64,000 bases of DNA from Saccharopolyspora spinosa NRRL 18395. GTDB taxonomy: Bacteria > Actinomycetota > Actinomycetes > Mycobacteriales > Pseudonocardiaceae. The notes below the pieces were generated by a model. That model was given only the letters and a program-made list of their open reading frames with translations, was not told the DNA's origin and did not search any database. The DNA lies in NCBI RefSeq assembly GCF_000194155.1, contig NZ_GL877881.1, positions 1 through 64,000 on the forward strand, written 5' to 3'. Made by a program: the position numbers and the translations under genes. Position 1 is the first letter of the stretch, and each line of letters starts with the position of its first letter. Below, one piece after another: positions 23,162-33,712 of this stretch.

Positions 23162-23211
23162 GCCGCAATTTCCATTGAAATCGGATCTTCAATTTCAATG
23201 GAAATTGCGGC
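23162..23211. terminator. perfect 20-bp inverted repeat, terminator or operator
   Basis: Bases 23162-23181 and 23192-23211 are exact inverted copies of 20 bases with a 10-base loop. The arms are AT-rich (AATTTCCATTGAAAT core) in a very GC-rich region. It lies eight bases after the pheT stop and 21 bases before the pucR-type start on the same strand. It lacks a T-run, so it may be a factor-assisted terminator for pheT or a binding site controlling the regulator. Confidence 0.7.
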
Positions 23212-23218
23212 TGAACAA

Positions 23219-25711
23219 TCACGCGCGAAGGCTGGCGCCGAGGCGTTCGGTGGCGGCGCGCACGGCCGCGTCCCGGGCCTCGGTGGCCTCCTCCTGCTTC
23301 AGGGTCCGGTCCGAAGCGCGGAACCGCAGGGCCAAGGCCAGCGACTTCTTGCCCTCGCCCACCTGCTCGCCCGCGTAGACGTCGAACAGCCGCACATCCT
23401 CCAACAGCTCGCCGCCGCCGGTGCGGACCGCGTCGACCACGTCGGCCGCGGCCACCCCGTCGTCCACCACCAAGGCGATGTCCATCAACACCGGCGGATA
23501 TGCCGAGATCTGCGGTGCCGGGCGTCGGTCGGACAACGGCAGGGCGTCCAGGTCGAGCTCCATCGCGCAGGTCCGCTTCGGCAGGCCCAGCGCCTCGACG
23601 ACCTTCGGGTGCAGCTCACCGGCGTGACCGACCACGGTTTCGCCGACCTTCAGCTGCGCGCACCGGCCCGGATGCCACGGCGCGAGCTCGCCCGCGGCCA
23701 TGTTCAGCTCCGCCCCTGCCGCCGCGGCGACCACGCGCGCGGCCTGCACCGCGTCCGCCCAGCTCACCTCGCGGCCCTTGCCCCACCAACCGGCCTGCTC
23801 GCGCTGGCCGCCCAGCATCACGGCGACGTGCGTCGGCTGCGCCGGCAGCGATGCGTGCAGCGCGGCGATCTGCTCGTCGGTGGGACGTCCGTCGACGCCG
23901 ACCTCCGGCACCGCGGGCTGGTTCTCCGCGGGCTGCACGATCTGTCCGATGTGGAACAGCGCGAGGTCGCGCTGGCCGCGAGAAATGTTGCGCTGCAAGG
24001 TTTCCGCCAGCCCCGTCAGCAGCGTCGTGGTCAGCAGCGCCCGGTCGCTCTCCAACGCGTTGAGCACCGACATGGTGCGCCGCCGCGGGTCGTCCTCGGC
24101 GAGACCGAAGGCGTCGAGCATCGCCGTGCCGACGAACGGGAACGGCAGCACCTCGACGTAGCCCTCAGCGGCGAGCGCGCGGGAGACCGCACGCTCGCGG
24201 CGCTGGAGGTCGGTGAGCCCGCGCCCGGACGGCGCGGCGGGCAGCACCGAGGGGATCGTGTGGTACCCCTCCAGGCGCAGCACTTCCTCGACCAGGTCGT
24301 ACGGCTGCTTCAGGTCCGGCCGCCAGGTCGGCGGGGTCGCCGTCACCAGGCCGACGCCCGTGTCGGAGGTGCCGACCTCGATGCGGCAGCCGATCTGGCT
24401 CAGCCGCCGGGCGGTCACACCGCGCTCGTAAGACACCCCGGCGATCTTGTCCGGCAGCGCCAGCGGCATGGTCACCGGCTGGGGCTGCTTCGGCTCGCCG
24501 ACGTCCGTACGACCCGGGGCGATGGTGCCGTCGCCGTAGCGGACCAGCAGCTGCGCGGCCAGTTCAGTGGCCACCGCGGCGATGGCCGGGTCCACCGACC
24601 GCTCGAACCGCTTGCCCGCCTCGCTGGGCAGCTTGTGCCGGCGGATGGCGCGGGCGATGCTGGCCGGATCCCAGTTCGCCGCCTCCAGCAGCACGTCGTG
24701 CGTGTTGTGGCTGATCTCGGTGGACTCGCCGCCCATCACCCCGGCCAGCGACACCGGGCCGGACTCGTCGGCGATCACGATGTCGTCCGGGTCCAGTTCG
24801 CGGCTCAGGCCGTCCAGGGTGGTCAGCTTCTCGCCCTGCTCGGCGCGGCGCACCACCAGGTCGCCGGTCAGCTTCGTGGTGTCGAACGCGTGCAGCGGCT
24901 GGCCGAGTTCGAGCATCACGTAGTTGGTGACGTCCACGGCCAGCGAGATGGAGCGGATGCCGGCCAGCGCCAGGCGGCGGCGCAGCCACCACGGGCTCGG
25001 CGCGGTCGGGTCGACGCCGGTGACCCGGCGCAGCACGAACCGCCGGCAGGCGCTCGGGTCGCGCAGCTCCACGCGGCGCGACGGCCGGTCGTCCGCCGGG
25101 ACCGGGCGGGTGCCCGGGTCGCCGAACGGCACGTCCAGCGCGTTGGACAGCTCGCGGGCCAGTCCGCGCACCGAGAAGCAGTAGCCGCGGTCCGGGGTGA
25201 TGGACAGCTCGATGATCGAGTCTTCCAGCCCCACCAGCTCGACCGCGTCATCGCCGGGGTCGGCAGAGCCGGACGGCAGCACCAAGATGCCGTCGTGGTC
25301 TTCGCCGATGCCCAGCTCCTTGGCCGAGCAGATCATGCCCTCGCTGACCTTGCCGTAGGTCTTGCGCGAGGTGATCTCGAAGTCGCCGGGCAGCACCGCA
25401 CCGGGCAGCGCGACCACGACCAGGTCGCCCTCCTGGAAGTTGCGGGCGCCGCAGATGATGCCCTGCACGCGCTGCTCGCCGGTCTCGGTCTCGCCGACCT
25501 CGACCTGGCAGAACCGGATCGGCTTCTTGAACTCGGTGAGTTCCTCGATCTCGGCGACACGACCGGCCACGAGCGGCCCGCGCACCTGGGTCAGGTGGGC
25601 GACCTCCTCGACCTCCAACCCGATCCGGACGAACGCTTCGGCCAGCGTCTCCGCGGTCGTCTCCTCGGGCAGCTCAAGGTGCTCGGCCAACCAGGAAACC
25701 GGAATCCGCAC
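23219..25711 (-). CDS. pheT: phenylalanyl-tRNA synthetase beta subunit
   Basis: Beta chain of the alpha2-beta2 PheRS. It is 830 residues, the normal actinobacterial length. The tRNA-binding (EMAP-like) domain is at residues ~40-150 (VAGRVAEIEELTEFKKPIRFCQVEVG). The B3/B4 editing domain follows, then the B5 region (SYERGVTARRLSQIGCRIEVG), the catalytic-like core, and a C-terminal FDX-ACB anticodon-binding domain (PPVLMDIALVVDDGVAAADV). It follows pheS by about 45 bases. Confidence 0.97.
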   Translation of the reverse strand: MRIPVSWLAEHLELPEETTAETLAEAFVRIGLEVEEVAHLTQVRGPLVAGRVAEIEELTEFKKPIRFCQVEVGETETGEQRVQGIICGARNFQEGDLVVVALPGAVLPGDFEITSRKTYGKVSEGMICSAKELGIGEDHDGILVLPSGSADPGDDAVELVGLEDSIIELSITPDRGYCFSVRGLARELSNALDVPFGDPGTRPVPADDRPSRRVELRDPSACRRFVLRRVTGVDPTAPSPWWLRRRLALAGIRSISLAVDVTNYVMLELGQPLHAFDTTKLTGDLVVRRAEQGEKLTTLDGLSRELDPDDIVIADESGPVSLAGVMGGESTEISHNTHDVLLEAANWDPASIARAIRRHKLPSEAGKRFERSVDPAIAAVATELAAQLLVRYGDGTIAPGRTDVGEPKQPQPVTMPLALPDKIAGVSYERGVTARRLSQIGCRIEVGTSDTGVGLVTATPPTWRPDLKQPYDLVEEVLRLEGYHTIPSVLPAAPSGRGLTDLQRRERAVSRALAAEGYVEVLPFPFVGTAMLDAFGLAEDDPRRRTMSVLNALESDRALLTTTLLTGLAETLQRNISRGQRDLALFHIGQIVQPAENQPAVPEVGVDGRPTDEQIAALHASLPAQPTHVAVMLGGQREQAGWWGKGREVSWADAVQAARVVAAAAGAELNMAAGELAPWHPGRCAQLKVGETVVGHAGELHPKVVEALGLPKRTCAMELDLDALPLSDRRPAPQISAYPPVLMDIALVVDDGVAAADVVDAVRTGGGELLEDVRLFDVYAGEQVGEGKKSLALALRFRASDRTLKQEEATEARDAAVRAATERLGASLRA

Positions 25712-25756
25712 TTGGTCAGGCCTCTCTCTCGTTCAGGTGGGTGGTGTCAGTGGGCA

Positions 25757-26881
<1,125 letters not shown>

Positions 26882-27032
26882 TCAGGTCGGCGAACCTGCT
26901 CGTTGGCATACGACTCAAGCCGCAAGCTAGCCCCCAGAGTCTATGCGACGAGCCCAACCGCTTTTCGCCGAGATCCGGTGATGGGCCACTCCCCCGAGCT
27001 GCGCCGGTCGCCGATTTCACGCGAAATCGCCA

Positions 27033-27887
27033 TCACTGGCGGTGCTGGGCGCGGGCTGAGGCGTAGAGGCAAACCGCTGCGGCGGTGGCGAGGTTGAGGC
27101 TTTCGGCGCGCCCGTAGAGCGGGACTCGGAGCGTGGTGTCCAGTTCCGATTTCACCTCATCCGGTAGCCCGTGGGCTTCACCGCCGAACACCCACGCCGT
27201 GGGCTCGGCGAGCTCGCCGCCGCGGTCGGCCGTGTCGAGGTCGCCGGTGGCGTAGCCGTCGGCGCCGACCAGGCGGAGCCCGGCCGCGCGGCAGGCGGAA
27301 AGCACGGCGGCGACGTCGCGGTCACGCGCGACGGGCAGGTGGAAGAGGCTTCCGGTGGACGCCCGCACCGCCTTGCCGTTGTAGGCGTCGACGGTGTCGC
27401 CGGCGAACAGCACCGCACCGGCACCGGCCGCGTCGGCGACCCGGACCACGGTTCCCGCGTTGCCCGGATCGGCCACGCCGACCAGCACCGCGACCAGCTT
27501 CGGGCGCGCGGTGAGCGCGGCGGACAGCGTTGTGTCCGGCAGGTCGCAGACCGCGACCAGGCCTTGCGGGGTCACCGTCTCCGACAGCGACGCCGCGGCC
27601 CGCTCGGTGACCAGGTGGACCGGCACCGACTCGGCACGGGCCCGGTCCAGGAACTCGGCGTGCCGGGATTGCTCGGTGGCGAAGACGTCGCGCACCCGTA
27701 GCACCCCGTCGGCGTGCGCGGTGAGCGCCTCGCCCACCGCCTGGGCGCCTTCGGCGAGGAACGCCCCGGCCTTCTCCCGGCCGGCGCGGCGGGTGAGCTT
27801 GCGAGCGACCGCGACCCGGGACGATCGCTCCGTGAGCGGAGTCGTCGTCCCGGGTCGCGGCGCAGCGGAGGGGCCTTCGGTGGTCAG
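27033..27887 (-). CDS. TrmH/SpoU-family 23S rRNA 2'-O-methyltransferase
   Basis: SPOUT-class SAM-dependent RNA methyltransferase, about 284 residues. The N-terminal substrate-binding part ([26 protein letters not shown]) is followed by the knotted SAM domain: [27 protein letters not shown], then [14 protein letters not shown] and [21 protein letters not shown], which match SpoU motifs 1-3. The start is uncertain. The frame is open back into rplT without ATG or GTG; a CTG at 27887 overlapping the rplT stop is the best candidate. The same position in M. tuberculosis carries a gene named tsnR. Confidence 0.88.
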   Translation of the reverse strand: MTTEGPSAAPRPGTTTPLTERSSRVAVARKLTRRAGREKAGAFLAEGAQAVGEALTAHADGVLRVRDVFATEQSRHAEFLDRARAESVPVHLVTERAAASLSETVTPQGLVAVCDLPDTTLSAALTARPKLVAVLVGVADPGNAGTVVRVADAAGAGAVLFAGDTVDAYNGKAVRASTGSLFHLPVARDRDVAAVLSACRAAGLRLVGADGYATGDLDTADRGGELAEPTAWVFGGEAHGLPDEVKSELDTTLRVPLYGRAESLNLATAAAVCLYASARAQHRQ

Positions 27888-28252
27888 GCCGCACTCTCCG
27901 GCAGGTTCTTGCGAGCCACCTCGACCAGCGCGGCGAAGGCCTGCGGGTCGTTGACCGCGAGCTCGGCCAGGATCTTCCGGTCGACCTCGACCTCGGCGGC
28001 CTTCAGGCCCTGCACGAACCGGTTGTAGCTCAGGCCGTGCTGCCGGGTCGCGGCGTTGATGCGGGTGATCCACAGCTTCCGGAAGTCACCCTTGCGGGCC
28101 CGCCGGTCGCGGTAGGCGTAGGTCATCGAGTGGAGCATCTGCTCCTTGGCCTTGCGGTACAGCCGGGAGCGCTGACCGCGGTAGCCGCGGGCCGACTCGA
28201 GAATGGTGCGGCGCTTCTTATGGGCGTTGACTGCCCGCTTGACGCGTGCCAC
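27884..28252 (-). CDS. rplT: 50S ribosomal protein L20
   Basis: A 122-residue protein of the large ribosomal subunit. It starts [23 protein letters not shown] and [21 protein letters not shown] are the family signature. It lies in the conserved infC-rpmI-rplT order and ends overlapping the presumed start of the rRNA methyltransferase. Confidence 0.98.
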   Translation of the reverse strand: MARVKRAVNAHKKRRTILESARGYRGQRSRLYRKAKEQMLHSMTYAYRDRRARKGDFRKLWITRINAATRQHGLSYNRFVQGLKAAEVEVDRKILAELAVNDPQAFAALVEVARKNLPESAA

Positions 28253-28351
28253 GGGGTCCGTCCTGTTATCTCATCGGGGGCGGGGAACCGCCCGTGCGGG
28301 TTGCTGGAACTGCGTTGCTGACCTGCTGCTTCGGGCGCAGCGGGTCGGGGT

Positions 28352-28546
28352 TCAGCGACCCAGCAGTCGGTTGATGCGCTTGACGTCGGCCTTGGCCACC
28401 GCTTCGGTGCCCTCTAGCCGGCGGGTGACACGGCTGGACTTCTTCTCCAGGATGTGCCGACGACCGGCCTGCTCGCGCCGCAGCTTGCCCGTGCCGGTCA
28501 CCTTGAAGCGCTTCGAGGTGCCCTTGTGGGTCTTGTTCTTCGGCAT
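28352..28546 (-). CDS. rpmI: 50S ribosomal protein L35
   Basis: A 64-residue basic ribosomal protein, [20 protein letters not shown] at the start and [10 protein letters not shown] at the end, both typical. It lies between infC and rplT on the same strand, so all three should form one transcript. Confidence 0.98.
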   Translation of the reverse strand: MPKNKTHKGTSKRFKVTGTGKLRREQAGRRHILEKKSSRVTRRLEGTEAVAKADVKRINRLLGR

Positions 28547-28628
28547 CTTCTCGTCCTCGTTTCGTACTGATGCCGGGCGGGGCGCGGACTGCGTCCCGGC
28601 CCGGCGTCACATCACGAGCCCTGCGGCC

Positions 28629-29168
28629 TTAAGCGTTCGCCTTGGGCTTGGTCTTGTTCGTCTTGTGCGGCGCAAGAACCATGATCATGTTGCGACCGTC
28701 CTGCTTCGGGTTCGCCTCGATGAACCCGAGCTCGGACACGTCGTCGGCCAGTCGCTGCAGCAGGCGGAAGCCCAACTCGGGACGCGACTGCTCACGACCG
28801 CGGAACATGATCGTCACCTTGACCTTGTGACCCTGGTTGAGGAAGCGGGACACGTGGCCCTTCTTCGTCTCGTAGTCGTGCGGGTCGATCTTCGGCCGGA
28901 GCTTCTGCTCCTTGATGACGGTCTGCTGCTGGTTGCGACGCGATTCGCGAGCCTTCTGCGCGCTCTCGTACTTGAACTTGCCGTAGTCCATGAGCTTGCA
29001 GACCGGCGGGCGCGCCTGCGGGGCGACCTCGACAAGGTCCAGATCCGCTTCCTGGGCAAGCCGGAGCGCGTCCTCGATGCGGACGATCCCGACCTGTTCA
29101 CCGTTCGGTCCGACCAACCGGACCTCCGGAACCCGGATGCGGTCGTTGATGCGCGTCTCGGAGCTGAT
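28629..29168 (-). CDS. infC: translation initiation factor IF-3, non-AUG (ATC) start
   Basis: Keeps ribosomal subunits apart and checks the start codon. The 179-residue product has the N-domain ([20 protein letters not shown]) and the C-domain ([20 protein letters not shown], then [16 protein letters not shown]). The conserved N-terminus begins at ATC (29168-29166), four bases behind a perfect GAGGAGG site, and no ATG, GTG or TTG is suitably placed. A rare start codon is the known basis of IF-3 autoregulation in other bacteria. The 277-base upstream gap to the divergent DUF1844 gene should hold the promoter; a small CCCC/GGGG hairpin is visible near 29401-29418. Confidence 0.93.
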   Translation of the reverse strand: MSSETRINDRIRVPEVRLVGPNGEQVGIVRIEDALRLAQEADLDLVEVAPQARPPVCKLMDYGKFKYESAQKARESRRNQQQTVIKEQKLRPKIDPHDYETKKGHVSRFLNQGHKVKVTIMFRGREQSRPELGFRLLQRLADDVSELGFIEANPKQDGRNMIMVLAPHKTNKTKPKANA

Positions 29169-29445
29169 GGGCCCTCCTCGGTTCGATGGCTGTAGTTGAC
29201 TGCACCGCGGCGCGTAGAGCTCACCCCGGAATGCAGAGGTCCCGTCGTTCCGCCTGCGCGGACCGCGGGACCCTGACTCCATACCGATCGAACCGGTACC
29301 GCAATACCGTTCGTGCCACCGACGGCTCGCACCGTCGGCAGGACCGGGACCCGGAAGCCTGTGGCGGCTACTCGGGTGGGAGCGGGACTCCACTTTGCCG
29401 CCCCCGCTAGAGCAGGGGCTGGTCGTGCGTGTCAGGGTAGCAGGC

Positions 29446-29847
29446 GTGACCGAACCGCAGCCAACCGCGCCCCCGACCACGTCCGACCTGCCGGGTGAGC
29501 AGGCGCACGACGCAGACATGGAACTCAACGTCCGCGAGCTCGCCGATGTTCCCAGCGTCGAGGTGATCAGCCGCGCGGCGGTCATGTTGATGTCCGCGGC
29601 GGCGGAGAAGCTGGGGCTGGCCGCCGACGACCCGGACACCGCGACGGAGCGCGACCTGGACGAGGCGCGCCGGTTGATCACCGCGCTGGCCGGGCTGGTC
29701 ACCGCCTCCGTCGAGTACCTCGGGCCGCACGCTGGTCCGGTCCGCGACGGTCTGCAGACGCTGCAGCGCGCGTTCCGCGAGGCCTCCACCCACCCGGACG
29801 CACCGGGGCAGGGCCCGGGCGAGAAGTACACCGGCCCCGTCTACTGA
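29446..29847 (+). CDS. DUF1844-family protein
   Basis: A 133-residue protein from the GTG at 29446. The core, [24 protein letters not shown], is followed by [16 protein letters not shown], matching DUF1844, a small mostly helical family conserved next to infC in actinobacteria. The N-terminal ~35 residues are Pro/Thr-rich and the C-terminus Gly/Pro-rich. Function unknown. It is divergent from infC. Confidence 0.85.
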   Translation: MTEPQPTAPPTTSDLPGEQAHDADMELNVRELADVPSVEVISRAAVMLMSAAAEKLGLAADDPDTATERDLDEARRLITALAGLVTASVEYLGPHAGPVRDGLQTLQRAFREASTHPDAPGQGPGEKYTGPVY

Positions 29848-29859
29848 TCCCCGAGCGGG

Positions 29860-30519
29860 TCATGCCGCACCCGGTCCCGTCCAGTCGAACGGGATGTGCG
29901 CGCTGGAGTTGCCCACCCGCTCCCAGCTGAAGCCGAACGCGTCGGCCCGGTCGAGAGTCGTCCGCCCCCAGGTCGCGGGCGGCTGACCGGGGCCGACCTC
30001 CGCGCCCGGCAGGTTGTGCACCTGGACCCGGACGCCCTCGGCGGAAGTTGGACCGGTGAGCGCTTCGACGGTCGCCTCCGCGTATCCGGGGAGCCGGACG
30101 CTCCAGCCGGCCAGGTCGTCGGCGATGCGGACCTCGATCGGGCTCGACTCCACGGCCGCGATCTCCGGCCGGAGCATCTCGACGAACCGCTGCGGCCAAC
30201 CTCCGGCCCGCCCGGTGAAGATCACCCGAAGTGCCGCGAGTTGTGCCTCGCCGCCGCGCTCGTCGAAGAAGAACGCGGCGCGCGCATCGTGGTGCTCCCC
30301 CGTCCAGACGTTCCCGGCGTAGGAAACCAGCATCGCGACGTTGAGGCCGCTGAGCCCCAGGTCGCCGTAGTCCCCGGTTCGGATGTGCCACAGCCGGATG
30401 CCGTCGCAGTCGCCGTAGGTCGGCGGCTGCGCGAAAGAGCACGGGCACGGGATCTCGCACTTGCACGTGTCGAACCAGTAGCCCGCCACATGCCATTTCG
30501 CAACGCCCGGCACACCCAC
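29860..30519 (-). CDS. DUF1326-family protein
   Basis: A 219-residue protein. The N-terminus WHVAGYWFDTCKCEIPCPCSF carries the Cys-x-Cys...Cys-Pro-Cys cluster that marks DUF1326. The internal FTGRAGGWPQRFVEML and GPGQPPATWGRTT are also family-like. The cysteines could bind metal, but no activity is established. It is convergent with the DUF1844 gene, 12 bases apart. Confidence 0.85.
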   Translation of the reverse strand: MGVPGVAKWHVAGYWFDTCKCEIPCPCSFAQPPTYGDCDGIRLWHIRTGDYGDLGLSGLNVAMLVSYAGNVWTGEHHDARAAFFFDERGGEAQLAALRVIFTGRAGGWPQRFVEMLRPEIAAVESSPIEVRIADDLAGWSVRLPGYAEATVEALTGPTSAEGVRVQVHNLPGAEVGPGQPPATWGRTTLDRADAFGFSWERVGNSSAHIPFDWTGPGAA

Positions 30520-30949
30520 ATCAGCCCTCCGGAAGCGGATCGGCTCGTGCTAGGCGCCAGGATCCCCGTTCCGCGGAAAAACCGGCACGGCCGAAAGACC
30601 CGCGCAACCAAAGACATTGCACCCACGCAATGCACAGTGGACAGTCAGTACCCGAAACCGTTGCCCCGCTGAAAGATCTTGACCACGAGTCAGGACCCTT
30701 AGCTACGGCGATCTTCATGCAGGCGAATTGCGCACGAACGTACCGCATGCACCCGGACGACATTCAGCAAGAAGAAACGCCACCGGCAGTTCATTCCGTT
30801 CACCGGCCAGAAACTTCGCGCGAAGAAGATTTCACGCCGGAAGGCCCCGGTCCGACTACCATCTTCATTTTCGTCTACTGTGGACACAAAGAACACACCG
30901 ACGAGAACGCGGCTCTGATCATCCGTGATCGGGGATTGAGCACCGCAGG
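30520..30949. other. gene-free stretch of lower GC
   Basis: About 430 bases with more A/T than the neighbours and no frame showing normal actinomycete codon use. An inverted repeat CATTGC/GCAATG lies near 30618-30635. I see no recognisable gene or RNA; the base composition hints at foreign or decayed DNA. Confidence 0.4.
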
Positions 30950-31330
30950 TCGGTACCAGCGTTGGCGCGGGACTGGGTCGGGGTGTTCGCGGTGCCGGGC
31001 GCGATCACGATCATCGGCCCGATCCTCCCCCTCTTCGCAAGCCGCCGATCCTGATCCGATGAGGGGCGTAGGGCACCTACCACCGATTTGGCCGCAAACG
31101 ATTTGGCCTGTTTGTCGTGGGCCGGCGCATGGCAGGCGCACCGCGCTGACCAGCGTCGTCGGCAATGCCATCGGGTGCTGCCTGGTGGCCGTCGCGGTAG
31201 CGCTGGGCGTCGGCGCGGTGGTGGTGGCGTCCCGGTGCAGATGCTGCTGCTCGGGCTCATCCCGATCGCCAGCGCGCCGGTCCCGGACAGCATGTGCGGC
31301 CTGTCCGCGGCCGAAATCGCCCTTGAGTGA
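30950..31330 (+). pseudogene. membrane-transporter-like remnant
   Basis: Three short hydrophobic stretches occur in different frames: ARDWVGVFAVPGAITIIGPI near 30975-31050, TALTSVVGNAIGCCLVAVAV near 31140-31215, and QMLLLGLIPIASAPVPDSMC near 31230-31300, ending in a TGA at 31328. The middle stretch resembles the late helices of dicarboxylate/amino-acid:cation symporters. The pieces cannot form one protein without several indels. This is a weak call resting on hydrophobicity and faint family resemblance. Confidence 0.3.
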
Positions 31331-31400
31331 CGTTCCGCCGCCTGCTCCACACGTCACGTGCATTTGTCACCGGTGGCATCGGGCAAGCGGAACATTCGAA

Positions 31401-31787
31401 TCAGTCGAGGACCGCGAGGGCGTCGATCTCGACGAGGAGGCCGGCGGGGAGGCCTACGTAGACCGTGGTGCGGGCCGGGAAGGGTGCACCGACGACGCGG
31501 GCGTAGGTCTCGTTCATCTCCGCGAACTGCGAGGTGTCCGTCAGGTACACCCGCAGCATCAGCACGTCCTCGAGCGAACCGCCCTCGGCCGCCAGGATCG
31601 CGATGACGTTGCGCAGGCACTGCTCGGTCTGCTCGGCGACGCCGCCCTCGACGACCTTGCCGGTCTCCGGGCTCACGGCGGTCTGTCCCGAGACCTGTAG
31701 GATGTTGCCCTTGCGAACGCCCTGCGACAGCGGGATGTTCGCGGCCGGCTTCGGGGCCTTGTCGGTGCTGACCACGGTCCTGGCCAT
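31401..31787 (-). CDS. RidA-family enamine/imine deaminase
   Basis: A 128-residue YjgF/YER057c/UK114-family protein. It hydrolyses reactive enamine/imine intermediates from PLP or amino-acid oxidase chemistry. ILQVSGQTAVSPETGKVVEGG, LEDVLMLRVYLTD and FPARTTVYVGLPAGLLVEIDALAV carry the conserved Arg and the C-terminal substrate-site segment. Its ATG shares one base with the iclR-type stop (TGATG). Opposite lies a decayed D-amino-acid locus that would have produced such imines. Confidence 0.92.
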   Translation of the reverse strand: MARTVVSTDKAPKPAANIPLSQGVRKGNILQVSGQTAVSPETGKVVEGGVAEQTEQCLRNVIAILAAEGGSLEDVLMLRVYLTDTSQFAEMNETYARVVGAPFPARTTVYVGLPAGLLVEIDALAVLD

Positions 31788-32566
31788 CAGACTTCCTTTC
31801 CTCTAGGGTTTTCCGGCTGCCACCCCAGCTCGGCGGAAACCCCGCCGGCGGCGCGCAGCACGTCGTCGGCGAGGCCGAGCAGCCCGTCGAAGTCCAGCAG
31901 TACCTTCGGCACCGAAAGCGACAGGGCCGCGACGACCTCGCCCCGGTGGTTGCGGATCGGCGCGCCGACGCAGTGGATGAAGTCCTCGTGCTCGCTGCGG
32001 TCCACCGCGTAGCCCTGGGTGCGCACCCGATCCAGTTCGGCCAGGAACCGCTCGGCCGAATCGATGGTGTTGGTGGTCAGCTTCGGATAGTTGAGCTGTT
32101 CGGCGAACCGGCGGCGCTGCTGCGTCGGCCAGCCGGCCACCAGCACCTTGCCCACCGCCGTGCAGTGCACCGGCACGCGGCGGCCGATGCGGGAGTACAT
32201 CCGCACCGGGTGCTGGCTGTCCACTTTGTCGATGTAGACGACCTGATCGTCTTCGAGGGTCGCCAGGTGCACGGTGTGCCCGCTGATCTCCCCCAGCGCC
32301 ACCAGGTGTTGCCGGGCCACGCCGCGCACATCGAGGTCTTCCAGCGCTTGGTGGGCGAGGTCGAACAAGGTGCTGCCGAGGCGGTAGTGGTGCACGTCCT
32401 CGCGGCGCACGAAGCGGCCCGCCTCAAGGGTGCGCAGCAGGCGCATCGCGGTTGATTTGTGCACGCCCAGGCGTTGCGCGAGCTGGTCGAGCGTCTGCGG
32501 CCCGGCGGCCAGCGCGGTCAGCACCGTCAGACCGCGTTCCAAGCTCTGGCTCACCGGCCACTCCAT
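31787..32566 (-). CDS. IclR-family transcriptional regulator
   Basis: A 259-residue regulator from the ATG at 32566. The N-terminal winged helix reads SLERGLTVLTALAAGPQTLDQLAQRLGVHKSTAMRLLRTLE. The C-terminal effector domain (GEISGHTVHLATLEDDQVVYIDKVDSQHPVRMYSRIGRRVPVHCTAVGKVLVA) is typical. A longer frame to 32641 would cover the operator region and is not favoured. It probably controls itself, ridA and the divergent D-amino-acid genes. Confidence 0.92.
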   Translation of the reverse strand: MEWPVSQSLERGLTVLTALAAGPQTLDQLAQRLGVHKSTAMRLLRTLEAGRFVRREDVHHYRLGSTLFDLAHQALEDLDVRGVARQHLVALGEISGHTVHLATLEDDQVVYIDKVDSQHPVRMYSRIGRRVPVHCTAVGKVLVAGWPTQQRRRFAEQLNYPKLTTNTIDSAERFLAELDRVRTQGYAVDRSEHEDFIHCVGAPIRNHRGEVVAALSLSVPKVLLDFDGLLGLADDVLRAAGGVSAELGWQPENPRGKEV

Positions 32567-32607
32567 CCGTTGACGCGTCGCGCGGGCTGATGGTACACAC
32601 CAATCCG

Positions 32608-32641
32608 GCATTCTACGCAACCGATGTTGCATTTTACGCAA
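32608..32641. promoter_or_regulatory. tandem direct repeats, likely IclR operator
   Basis: GCATTCTACGCAA (32608-32620) and GCATTTTACGCAA (32629-32641) differ at one base and are 21 bases apart, two helical turns. They lie in the divergent promoter region between the iclR-type gene and the decayed aldolase/dehydratase. Two same-face sites suit a dimer-of-dimers regulator such as IclR; binding is inferred. Confidence 0.55.
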
Positions 32642-32649
32642 TACCGGCT

Positions 32650-33665
32650 ACCGGTTCGTGGGGCATCACCGCGGCGAACGTCAGCCAGCTGCGGGTTTAC
32701 CGCGCCTTCGGCGTCGAGCGGATCATGCTCGCCAACCAACTGCTGGACCCCAGCGGGCTGGCCTGGCTGGCCGACGAACTGGACGCCAACCCCGAATTCG
32801 AGTTCAGCTGCTTCGTGGACTCGGTGCGCGGAGCGCAGCTGATGGCCGAGGCACTGGCCCACCACGGCGCGTCCCGGCAGGTCGACGTGCTGGTCGAGCT
32901 CGGCAGCGACGGCGCCCGGCCCGGTGCGCGCACGATCGCCGAGGCGCGCGAGATCGCCGACCTGGTGCTGGAAAGCCCGATGCTGCGACTGGTCGGGTCG
33001 GCGGCTACGAGGGCGCGCTGGGGCACGACGTCAGCGAGCAGTCGCTGTCCGCTGTGGACAGATACCTGGGGCGGTTGCGCGACCTCGTGGCGGAACTGGC
33101 CCAGGCGGGCCACTTCTCGGGCCTGGACGAGGTGATCGTCACCTGCGGCGGCAGCGCGTACTTCGACCAGGTCGCCGAGGCGTTCACCGAGCCGTGGCCG
33201 GCCGGGCTGCCGGTCGTGCCGGTGCTGCGCAGCGGCGGATACCTGCTGCACGACGACGGTTTCTACCGGGTCCGCTCGCCGTTCGGCCGCGAGCACCGGC
33301 TGGCGGGCGCGGAATCGCCGTTCCGCCCCGCGATGCGGGTGTGGGCGCAGGTCACCTCCCGGCCTGAGCGGGGCCTGGCGCTGCTGACCGTGGGCCGCCG
33401 GGACGTGTCGTTCGACCAAGACCTGCCGGAACCGCAGGTGATCCGCGGCGCGGAGGGCGAGATCCGGGAGCTGGCCGCCGGTTCGTGCGAGGTGACGTCG
33501 CTGGCCGACCAGCACACGCTCCTGACCATGCGGTACACCGATCCGCAGATCGGCGACTGGATCGGCTTTGGCCTCTCCCATCCCTGCACGGTTTTCGACA
33601 AGTGACCCCTGATCCCGGTCATCGACGACGACACCGTGATCGACCTGGAGCGCACGTTCTTCTAA
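32650..33665 (+). pseudogene. DSD1/D-threonine-aldolase-like PLP enzyme, decayed
   Basis: Conserved sequence starts abruptly at GITAANVSQLRVYRAFGVERIMLANQLL, equivalent to about residue 70 of the family, so the N-terminus with the PLP-binding Lys is missing. At about 32997-33000 one base is lost: LRLVG continues as GGYEGALGHDVSEQSLSAVDRYL in the next frame. At 33603-33605 a TGA replaces the expected Trp codon, after which PLIPVIDDDTVIDLERTFF still reads to a TAA. Three independent lesions make this a pseudogene. It faces an intact iclR-ridA pair and precedes a decayed D-aminoacylase gene, so the locus once degraded D-amino acids. Confidence 0.85.
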
Positions 33666-33712
33666 TTGGGACGACCGCTGCGCAAGAACTCCTAGCACGG
33701 GGAGGTTCCGGC

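Noticed and set aside
30630-31700. A 356-codon plus-strand frame between the DUF1326 gene and ridA
   Set aside because: No family features, poor codon bias in its first third, and its 3' third is antisense to ridA.
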